Origin: Flavobacterium sp.
GTDB taxonomy: Bacteria; Bacteroidota; Bacteroidia; Flavobacteriales; Flavobacteriaceae
Assembly: GCA_004296145.1 (NCBI GenBank)
Contig: SEBM01000063.1
Location: 1 to 11,959, forward strand
Direction of reading: 5' to 3'
DNA: 11,959 bases
Position numbers and translations under genes: made by a program. Shown here piece after piece: positions 1 through 5,299 of the stretch. The notes beneath the pieces were generated by a model, which ran no database searches, was not told the DNA's origin, and was given only the letters and a program-made list of their open reading frames with translations. Every line of letters starts with the position of its first letter. Position 1 is the stretch's first letter.

Positions 1-130
1 AGATTAAATATCAAAACATTAGAAATATAAATTTACGAACGCCAACGCAACCTTTTATAAAAAATCACATCTGTTAGTAATAGGAATTGTACAAAATAAT
101 TCCAGTTTTTATAACCAAAAAACCAAAACC

Positions 131-571
131 ATGAAACAGATTATTTTATTTTTAAGCATTTTATTTTTAATAACAAGCTGCGACAGTGATGACTCAGAAG
201 TCTCAGAAGTACAATTTACTGTCATAGCACAGGGAGATGTTTACAATGGAAATTTTGAAACTCCAAAACTAAACCTGGTTATTAAAAATAATGAGCAATG
301 GAATGCCTTAAAAAACAGTATGTCATCTTATTCAGTAACAAAAATAAACGAAACGGATATTGATTTTACCAAATATGAGGTTATAGCGGTTGTTGATCAG
401 GTATACCGCAGCGGAGGATATTCTATTGATATTACAAAAATTAGTCAAAATAACAGAAACATAATTGTCAAAGTTGATCAATTACAAAAAGGAAATTTGA
501 CTTCTGTAATTACGCAACCTTTTCATATTGTTAAAATTACAAAGACAGGGAAAAGGATAATTTTTAAATAA
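131..571 (+). CDS. PrcB-like surface lipoprotein
   Basis: A 146-residue lipoprotein. The N-terminus has a short basic start, a hydrophobic stretch (residues 4-14) and a lipobox I-T-S-C, so Cys17 should be acylated by the lipoprotein pathway. The acidic residues right after it (D-S-D-D-S) resemble the export signals that send Bacteroidota lipoproteins to the cell surface; that placement is inferred. Residues about 48-146 match the PrcB C-terminal-like domain (PF14343 type): Q-W at 56-57, I-D-F at 77-79, the hallmark S-G-G-Y-S-I at 94-99, and a late Q-P-F-H-I-V-K strand. In spirochaetes PrcB binds and stabilises the protease PrtP, but many Bacteroidota proteins with this fold have no known partner and no protease gene is visible nearby. 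It is the first gene of a closely spaced four-gene run. The family call is fairly sure; the role is unknown. Confidence 0.75.
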   Translation: MKQIILFLSILFLITSCDSDDSEVSEVQFTVIAQGDVYNGNFETPKLNLVIKNNEQWNALKNSMSSYSVTKINETDIDFTKYEVIAVVDQVYRSGGYSIDITKISQNNRNIIVKVDQLQKGNLTSVITQPFHIVKITKTGKRIIFK

Positions 572-586
572 AACGAATGCACTAAA

Positions 587-868
587 ATGAAAAGTATGCT
601 AAAAAACCTGACCCTGTTTTTCATTTTAGGAATCATCTATAGTATTGGCGGAACTATTTACGCTATCATTCTAATTACCGGAAATTCTGCCCAGGACGGA
701 TTGCTCGGAATCTATATTCTTTTTGGTCTGATTCCGGTTTTTATATTTTTATTACTCGAAAGATTTTTGGTTAAGAAATTTGGTAACCAAAAAGTAAATA
801 AAATTCAACTTTACTTTGTGCTATTTATAGTACTTTTATGGATTATTAGAGCAATAGCAAACTTGTAA
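587..868 (+). CDS. small three-helix membrane protein, unknown function
   Basis: A 93-residue, very hydrophobic protein with three likely membrane helices at about residues 7-30, 40-58 and 72-91. They are separated by a short N-S-A-Q-D-G loop and a basic loop with several lysines (about 60-71), which would put that loop in the cytoplasm by the positive-inside rule. I do not recognise a family. The gene starts 15 bases after the stop of the lipoprotein gene and has no promoter box of its own in that gap, so co-transcription with the upstream gene is likely. A second in-frame ATG lies three codons in (M4) and cannot be excluded as the start. The reading frame is clean and the composition matches its neighbours, which supports a real gene. 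Confidence 0.7.
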   Translation: MKSMLKNLTLFFILGIIYSIGGTIYAIILITGNSAQDGLLGIYILFGLIPVFIFLLLERFLVKKFGNQKVNKIQLYFVLFIVLLWIIRAIANL

Positions 869-911
869 CCTTATGGAATAAGTAACGACTAATTTCTAAA
901 AGTATCCATTT

Positions 912-1814
912 ATGAAACAAAGAACAGCATTAGAGTATTATGTTTTAGATGTGTTTTCAAACGAAAGTTACAAAGGAAATCCGCTTTCAGTGGTTTTTAC
1001 AGACGGTAATCTAAAGTTAGAAACGTATCAGGATATTTCTAAAGAATTTGGCTATTCTGAAACCTCTTTTGTTTATTATTCTACAAGGGAAAAAGCATTA
1101 ATGGTTCGCTCGTTTACCCCAACCGGTATCGAAATCGACGGTGCAGGGCATAACTTATTAGGTGCTGTCTGCGCTGCTTTATTAAAAGAGATGCCTATTT
1201 TTGATGAGCAAAATGAAAGTGAGCCTTTTGTAATCATGAAACATTCTGCAATACCTCTAACCGTAAGTTTTGATTCCGTTACTTTTGATCCTATCGTCCA
1301 AATGCATCAAAAATCGGCCGTTATCAAAGAAGAAATACCGACGTATAGAATTGCAGTTGCTCTTGGTTTAAAAATTGAAGATCTTGATGTAAATGCTTTT
1401 GTTCCGACCATTGTTAAAACAGAAGTTGCGCATACAATGGTTCCTATAAAAAACAGTCAGTTACTCAATAGCTGTATTCCCGATAATCAACTCTTAATCG
1501 AAATCTCAAAAGAATATAAATTTGAAGGTTTTTATTGTTTTACCATAGCTGACGAAAATCAGGAACATATAGTAGAGACCAGATTTTTCAATCCGATAAT
1601 CGGAATAAATGAAGATCCTGCAACCGGAACAGCGGCAGGTCCGCTAATTGGATTTTTAACGCAGAAGAAATTCACTAAATCCGAAAAAGAATATAAAATC
1701 CTGCAAGGTGTAAAATTAAAACAGGCATCAATGATTGAAGTTATGAACCGCGAAGAAGATATTTTAGTTGGCGGTTCTTCTATCATTACAATGAAAGGCG
1801 AACTTTATATATAA
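912..1814 (+). CDS. PhzF-family isomerase/epimerase-like protein
   Basis: A 300-residue protein of the PhzF family (PF02567), whose members share the two-lobed diaminopimelate-epimerase fold. Visible hallmarks are the N-terminal F-x-N-x-x-Y-K-G-N-P-L-S-V-V strand (about 15-28), the S-E-T-S-F-V motif carrying the equivalent of the PhzF catalytic glutamate (Glu50), the G-A-G-H segment (77-80), and the C-terminal N-x-D-P-A-T-G-T-A motif (233-241) with Asp235. The length is normal for the family. In true phenazine producers PhzF isomerises a dihydro-hydroxyanthranilate, but no phz genes are present, so the substrate here is unknown. One oddity is that the usual L-P-F-A-G-H-P-T stretch reads I-D-G-A-G-H-N-L, so the residues flanking the conserved His differ. 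It sits 43 bases after the small membrane protein and 18 before the next gene. Confidence 0.9.
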   Translation: MKQRTALEYYVLDVFSNESYKGNPLSVVFTDGNLKLETYQDISKEFGYSETSFVYYSTREKALMVRSFTPTGIEIDGAGHNLLGAVCAALLKEMPIFDEQNESEPFVIMKHSAIPLTVSFDSVTFDPIVQMHQKSAVIKEEIPTYRIAVALGLKIEDLDVNAFVPTIVKTEVAHTMVPIKNSQLLNSCIPDNQLLIEISKEYKFEGFYCFTIADENQEHIVETRFFNPIIGINEDPATGTAAGPLIGFLTQKKFTKSEKEYKILQGVKLKQASMIEVMNREEDILVGGSSIITMKGELYI

Positions 1815-1832
1815 ATATTGCATTTGCTGTTT

Positions 1833-2594
1833 ATGGACAAGAAAAGGCGAAAGGAAATCTCTGAGGAGTTCAGGAAAGAAAATCTAATTGAATTCAGACA
1901 AAATCTACCTATTGACGAAAATTTATTTCCAAGGCTATTTGATTTTTTAGATAATGAATTAGAAAAAAATGGATGTAATCATACTTCATTAATAACCGAA
2001 AAATATTTACAAAAAACTGGAGTTACAAATTTAACTGAGGTTGTTGAATGGTTAGCTGAAAATGGTGGTTATTGCGATTGTGAAATTTTAGCGAATGTTG
2101 AAGACCTATTTGATTATCTTGATCCGCCTAAAATTAATCTTGTTCCCAAAAAAAATATACACAGACAAAAAATCAATAGTATAAAAACTGATTTTGATTT
2201 CTGTATCGAAAAAGTCCCTTCGCCATGGAGTTTATTAGAGATAAAATCAACAGATAGTACTGAATATTTTTTCCAAATTGGAAAAAACAATAACTGTACT
2301 GTTAATTTACAAAACCATTCTTTTTTATTTCAATATGATAATGATGAGCAATGGATAAATTTCTGGATAAATGAAACTCAACTAAATTACAATCTTGAGA
2401 ACTTAATTATCGAACGATTTCAATTCAGTGCTTATTCAATAATTATTGCAAAAACTAAGGATTGGAGTCCTGTTAAAATTTGGTGCATTAACAGAGAAAA
2501 TCCCAAATGGTTCCTGAAAATGAATACTCAATTAAATAGATATAAAGGCGATATCAAAGAATTAGAAAAATTGCTGAATAGTATTGTTCTTTAA
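1833..2594 (+). CDS. DUF2695-domain protein with a C-terminal extension
   Basis: A 253-residue soluble protein starting at the ATG (MDKKRRKE). An in-frame TTG 15 bases upstream is a weaker start, only 3 bases after the PhzF stop. The first third resembles DUF2695: a C-N-H-T motif (Cys48, His50) followed after about 30 residues by W-L-A-E-N-G-G-Y-C-D-C-E (Cys81, Cys83). The Cys and His residues could form a metal site, but that is inference. DUF2695 proteins are usually small; here about 150 further residues follow. They are rich in aromatic residues and look like alternating strands (about 115-225), with a terminal helix at about 233-250. I do not recognise this part. The gene ends the plus-strand run and is followed directly by a strong terminator. 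Function unknown. Confidence 0.75.
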   Translation: MDKKRRKEISEEFRKENLIEFRQNLPIDENLFPRLFDFLDNELEKNGCNHTSLITEKYLQKTGVTNLTEVVEWLAENGGYCDCEILANVEDLFDYLDPPKINLVPKKNIHRQKINSIKTDFDFCIEKVPSPWSLLEIKSTDSTEYFFQIGKNNNCTVNLQNHSFLFQYDNDEQWINFWINETQLNYNLENLIIERFQFSAYSIIIAKTKDWSPVKIWCINRENPKWFLKMNTQLNRYKGDIKELEKLLNSIVL

Positions 2595-2596
2595 AT

Positions 2597-2627
2597 AAAA
2601 AAGCTGCATTTGAAATGCAGCTTTTTT
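2597..2627. terminator. bidirectional intrinsic terminator
   Basis: A perfect hairpin: GCTGCATT (2603-2610), a TGA loop, and AATGCAGC (2614-2621). It is flanked by six A on the left and six T on the right, which can extend the stem to 14 pairs. It lies between two convergent genes (stop at 2594 on plus; stop at 2648 on minus) and gives a U-tract in either direction, so it probably terminates both. Confidence 0.92.
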
Positions 2628-2647
2628 ATTTTAATCCAAACAGAATC

Positions 2648-2875
2648 TTAGTTCGTTTTCATTGGCGGTAAATCAAACGCGATAGAATCGTGTTCGAAGT
2701 TATTACGATGACCTCCGTCGCAGAAAGGCTTGTTTGCAGATAATCCGCAACGGCAAAGACCTAGAGCTGCTCTTCCTTGTAATCCGTAAAGAACTCCTTC
2801 CGGGTCCATGATTTCAAAATCACCTTCTATTTTTATAGATCCGTTTTTATTGATAATAAGTTTTGTCTTGCTCAT
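2648..2875 (-). CDS. CDGSH-type iron-sulfur protein
   Basis: A 75-residue protein with one CDGSH-type (zf-CDGSH, mitoNEET-like) motif that binds a 2Fe-2S cluster through three Cys and one His: C-R-C-G-L-S-A-N-K-P-F-C-D-G-G-H, giving Cys41, Cys43, Cys52 and His56. The position normally held by Ser/Ala before the His is Gly. The N-terminal half (K-L-I-I-N-K-N-G-S-I-K-I-E-G-D-F-E-I-M-D) is a beta-rich lead-in common in bacterial single-motif members. These are cytosolic proteins thought to act in redox or iron-sulfur handling; the partner is unknown. The ATG at 2875 was chosen over an in-frame TTG at 2902 because that TTG falls inside a promoter-like box (minus strand AATCTTTG, 2907-2900, one mismatch to TAnnTTTG), 24 bases before the ATG. 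It is transcribed towards the shared terminator. Confidence 0.92.
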   Translation of the reverse strand: MSKTKLIINKNGSIKIEGDFEIMDPEGVLYGLQGRAALGLCRCGLSANKPFCDGGHRNNFEHDSIAFDLPPMKTN

Positions 2876-3016
2876 AAAATTTGCTTTGTTTTTTGGATGC
2901 AAAGATTATGAAATATATTCTCATTTATAAGTAGAGAACGTAGTTTAAACTGGTTCTATTTTATTGGATTGTTTTTGCAGTGTTTTTGTTTAAAGCCGCA
3001 AAAATGTAAAGTTTTA

Positions 3017-3092
3017 TTTCCCGCAGATTTAGGAGATTAGGCAGATAATAAATGCTTAAAAAATCTCCTTAATCTGCTAAATCTGCGGGAAA
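3017..3092. repeat. imperfect palindrome, CGCAGATTT family
   Basis: Arms TTTCCCGCAGATTTA (3017-3031) and TAAATCTGCGGGAAA (3078-3092) are exact reverse complements. The inner sequence continues the symmetry imperfectly, with AGGAGATTAGGCAGAT against AATCTCCTTAATCTGC. It begins a few bases past the stop of the 58-residue gene and could act as its terminator. The same core recurs at 3323-3418 and 9141-9230. Confidence 0.85.
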
Positions 3093-3096
3093 AAAA

Positions 3097-3273
3097 TTAT
3101 TCGTTTTGGTTATTAGTTTCGTTATTCTTATTCTGCTCGTTCATTTTCGCCACTAAAGCTTTCAATCGTAATGCTCTTTCTCTTTTTTCTTCCTGAATTT
3201 TAGCTTTTTTACGATTAAGCAATTTGGTATGCAAAGCTTTATTTTTTGTGTTTTTCTCAGGTCCTTTTGCCAT
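3097..3273 (-). CDS. small highly basic protein, unknown function
   Basis: A 58-residue protein starting M-A-K-G-P-E-K-N-T-K, extremely rich in Lys, Arg, Glu and Asn. Residues about 10-45 look like one long charged helix (L-L-N-R-K-K-A-K-I-Q-E-E-K-R-E-R-A-L-R-L-K-A), followed by a disordered N/E-rich tail. No domain is recognised; nucleic-acid or ribosome association is possible from the charge but not shown. The ATG at 3273 was chosen because the longer frame starts with a TTG (3282) and a TATATTTG promoter box lies 25 bases upstream of the ATG, the same spacing as at neighbouring genes. The promoter and clean frame argue for a real gene, although low complexity makes coding evidence weaker than for its neighbours. 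Confidence 0.65.
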   Translation of the reverse strand: MAKGPEKNTKNKALHTKLLNRKKAKIQEEKRERALRLKALVAKMNEQNKNNETNNQNE

Positions 3274-3298
3274 GATTTCCAAGGTTTTATTTGCTTTG

Positions 3299-3306
3299 CA
3301 AATATA
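3299..3306 (-). promoter_or_regulatory. -7 promoter box of the 58-residue gene
   Basis: On the minus strand the sequence reads TATATTTG, a full match to the Bacteroidota -7 consensus TAnnTTTG, ending 25 bases before the ATG at 3273. No clear TTG box is seen about 20 bases further upstream. Confidence 0.55.
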
Positions 3307-3322
3307 CGGGGTTGAGTGATTT

Positions 3323-3418
3323 TTTCACGCAGATTTAATGGATCAAAGCAGATATTCGCAGATAATAGTTTAAAAAAATCAATTATATCTGCTTCAATCT
3401 GTAAAAATCTGCGTGAAA
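3323..3418. repeat. imperfect palindrome, CGCAGATTT family
   Basis: Arms TTTCACGCAGATTT (3323-3336) and AAATCTGCGTGAAA (3405-3418) are exact reverse complements. They enclose further partly symmetric AAAGCAGATAT / ATATCTGCTT segments. It lies between the GH43 gene and the 58-residue gene, both on the minus strand, where it could end the GH43 transcript. Confidence 0.85.
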
Positions 3419-3431
3419 CAAAAAAACTTCG

Positions 3432-3452
3432 AAACTTAGTGTCTTTGTGGCA
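3432..3452. repeat. short intergenic repeat, CTTAGTG...TTTGTGGC
   Basis: CTTAGTGtCTTTGTGGCA occurs here, overlapping the approach to the GH43 stop codon, and again with one base changed at 5184-5201 before metG. The related ATTCGTGTGATTCGTGGCA occurs at 9251-9269. These are short dispersed intergenic words; no function is evident. Confidence 0.55.
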
Positions 3453-3457
3453 AAAAC

Positions 3458-4960
3458 CTACAACGCTTTGTAAACGAAGTTTTTAAAATTCACACTTCCT
3501 TTTCCGAAAGAACAAAGACCAATTCTTAAACCCAGAAAACCGCTCAAAACATTATGATTGTATCCCGAAACCTCAACCGAGTTTTCGATTTTTTTCCAGT
3601 CTTTTCCATCAACGCTGTAAAACATATCAACTGTATTTTTGATGTTTTTTAAACGAAGAAAAACTTTTCGTTTATGCGTATTTTTCTCCGTAGGAAATTG
3701 CCAGCCTCTCAAATTGGCCAAAATGTTATTTTGGTCTGCTAAAATTCCTGAATAATATTGTTTGTCATAAAAAAGCACTAACCCGCCGATTGCATCGCCT
3801 TTTATTTCCATTTCTACTTCTGCAGAATAAGAATGACCACCTGGAACCACTACGAGCGGAGAACTATTTCCGACACCATCGCCTTTTCCTTGTATCGTTA
3901 AAGTATTATTTGCAACCTTAAATCTCGAATCTTCTACTCCATTATAAAACTTCCATTGTGGTTTAAGTGCTGAACCTGAGAAATTATCTGTTAACGAAAA
4001 TTCCGGTAACGTTATGCCTTTTGGTTTTGCAATAGGTTTATCGGTTTCAATTCCGTTTGGAATTTTATACCAGCCGTCTTTTGTCCATTCTACAGGTTGC
4101 AGCAAAGTTTGTCGCCCAAGATTGTAAAAGTCTTTTTCATAAGCATGAAACATCGTCCACCATTTTCCGTTTGCATCTTCAAAAACAGTACTGTGTCCTT
4201 TAGACCACCAGGTTTCAGAATTGCTTTCTGTTCTCAAAATCGGATTGTAAGGCGAATTTTCCCAAGGTCCTAAAGGCGATTTTGATCTTGCCGAAATTAC
4301 CATATGGCTCGTCGCTGGTCCGGCAGTTCCACCTTCGGCAACAGTCAGATAATAATATTCGCCGCGTTTAAAGAGTTTTGGGCCTTCCATGCAAAAACAT
4401 TCAATACTCCATTCTCTCGGAATCTTCCAACCGTCATAAACATGTTTTAACTCGCTGGTAACCGAAAGTCCGTCTTTTGAAAGTGCTACATATCCTCCAT
4501 TACTGAAATATAAAAATCTATTTCCGTTGTCATCTGCAATATGTCCGGGATCAATATTTCCGATTTTTAAGTCAACCGGTTCACTCCACGGACCATTTAT
4601 AGAATCTGCAGTAACTACAAAGTTGGTATTGTTCGCTGGAAAATAAATGTAAAACTTGTTGTTATACTTTATTAAATCCGGTGCCCAAACGGCACCAACA
4701 TATTTGTGAAGCGCATTGGTTACCGGTTCCCAATTCATTAAATCGGTTGAATGCCATATTAAAAGTCCTGGATAGTAATCAAAAGAAGAATGCACGACAT
4801 AATAATCTTTTCCGTCACGAAGTAAACTCGGATCGGGATAATCGCCTCCAAAAATTGGATTTTGGAATTTATTTTCTTTTAAAATTTTCTCAGATTGTGA
4901 TTGCGAATAACCTGAAAATGTTATCAATAGAAATGAAACAACTAGATAAATCTTTTTCAT
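3458..4960 (-). CDS. secreted GH43-family glycoside hydrolase
   Basis: A 500-residue enzyme with a signal peptide (K-K then a hydrophobic stretch, likely cleaved after G-Y-S-Q near residue 19). Residues about 32-312 form a five-bladed propeller of glycoside hydrolase family 43, whose members are mostly beta-xylosidases and alpha-arabinofuranosidases. The catalytic acids are visible: Asp43 in Y-P-D-P-S (base), Asp137 in N-I-D-P-G-H (pKa modulator) and Glu192 in C-M-E-G-P-K (acid). Residues about 320-500 form a beta-sandwich like the GH43 C2/DUF1349-type domain (starting F-S-L-T-D-N-F). It probably trims plant arabinoxylan-type side chains in the periplasm or outside; the exact substrate is not readable. 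No SusC/SusD pair or other CAZyme gene is adjacent. The ATG at 4960 was chosen over a TTG at 4987 that lies within a promoter box. Confidence 0.92.
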   Translation of the reverse strand: MKKIYLVVSFLLITFSGYSQSQSEKILKENKFQNPIFGGDYPDPSLLRDGKDYYVVHSSFDYYPGLLIWHSTDLMNWEPVTNALHKYVGAVWAPDLIKYNNKFYIYFPANNTNFVVTADSINGPWSEPVDLKIGNIDPGHIADDNGNRFLYFSNGGYVALSKDGLSVTSELKHVYDGWKIPREWSIECFCMEGPKLFKRGEYYYLTVAEGGTAGPATSHMVISARSKSPLGPWENSPYNPILRTESNSETWWSKGHSTVFEDANGKWWTMFHAYEKDFYNLGRQTLLQPVEWTKDGWYKIPNGIETDKPIAKPKGITLPEFSLTDNFSGSALKPQWKFYNGVEDSRFKVANNTLTIQGKGDGVGNSSPLVVVPGGHSYSAEVEMEIKGDAIGGLVLFYDKQYYSGILADQNNILANLRGWQFPTEKNTHKRKVFLRLKNIKNTVDMFYSVDGKDWKKIENSVEVSGYNHNVLSGFLGLRIGLCSFGKGSVNFKNFVYKAL

Positions 4961-4984
4961 GTTTAGTTTTTTGATATTTTTTTT

Positions 4985-4992
4985 CAAATATA
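4985..4992 (-). promoter_or_regulatory. -7 promoter box of the GH43 gene
   Basis: The minus strand reads TATATTTG, a full TAnnTTTG match, 24 bases before the ATG at 4960. No good TTG box is seen at the expected upstream distance. It overlaps the alternative TTG start, which is therefore unlikely to be used. Confidence 0.55.
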
Positions 4993-5061
4993 GTCAAAAA
5001 GACCATAACTAAAGTATTTCATTAGGAAGTAAAGAATTCACAAGGAAAATCCACAATCTTC

Positions 5062-5158
5062 TCATTTCGGCGAAGGAGAAATCTCCGTAACAAACTCAAG
5101 AACGATTGGAACTCATTTTGCAGAGCTACTTGTGGAGATTTCTCCTTCGTCGAAATGA
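5062..5158. repeat. palindromic repeat, GAAGGAGAAATC family (copy 1)
   Basis: Twenty-five-base arms (5062-5086 and 5134-5158) are reverse complements except at one position, which would still pair as G-U in RNA. The core is CGAAGGAGAAATCTCC, and the arms enclose a 47-base spacer. It lies in the 339-base gap between the divergent GH43 and metG genes, upstream of the metG promoter box. Two more copies flank metG on the other side (7381-7471 and 7504-7619). Apart from the two promoter boxes and the short word at 5184-5201, I see nothing else in this gap. Confidence 0.9.
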
Positions 5159-5183
5159 AAAACTAAAACAAAACTTTGTGGCT

Positions 5184-5201
5184 TAGTGACTTTGTGGCAA
5201 A
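5184..5201. repeat. short intergenic repeat, CTTAGTG...TTTGTGGC
   Basis: CTTAGTGaCTTTGTGGCA, the same word as at 3432-3452 with one substitution, placed about 100 bases upstream of the metG start. Confidence 0.5.
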
Positions 5202-5272
5202 CTTTTAAAGCAAATCTCTATGGTTTTTCTCCGCGAATCTCCACGCATTAACAAAATCTCGATTCTATTGCT

Positions 5273-5280
5273 TATTTTTG
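5273..5280 (+). promoter_or_regulatory. -7 promoter box of metG
   Basis: TATTTTTG matches TAnnTTTG in full and ends 19 bases before the metG ATG, implying a leader of only about 13-15 bases. No TTG box is seen at the usual distance. Confidence 0.55.
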
Positions 5281-5299
5281 CAGGCAATAAAATTGAGTT

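Noticed and set aside
1559..1786. Minus-strand 75-codon frame inside the PhzF-like gene
   Set aside because: It is antisense to the conserved D-P-A-T-G region of the PhzF-like gene, so a shadow.
3017..3418. CRISPR array from the repeated CGCAGATTT words
   Set aside because: The copies are inverted palindrome arms with irregular spacing and no constant-length repeats or spacers.
4681..4974. Plus-strand 97-codon frame opposite the GH43 gene
   Set aside because: It is fully antisense to the conserved catalytic and signal-peptide regions of GH43; a shadow.
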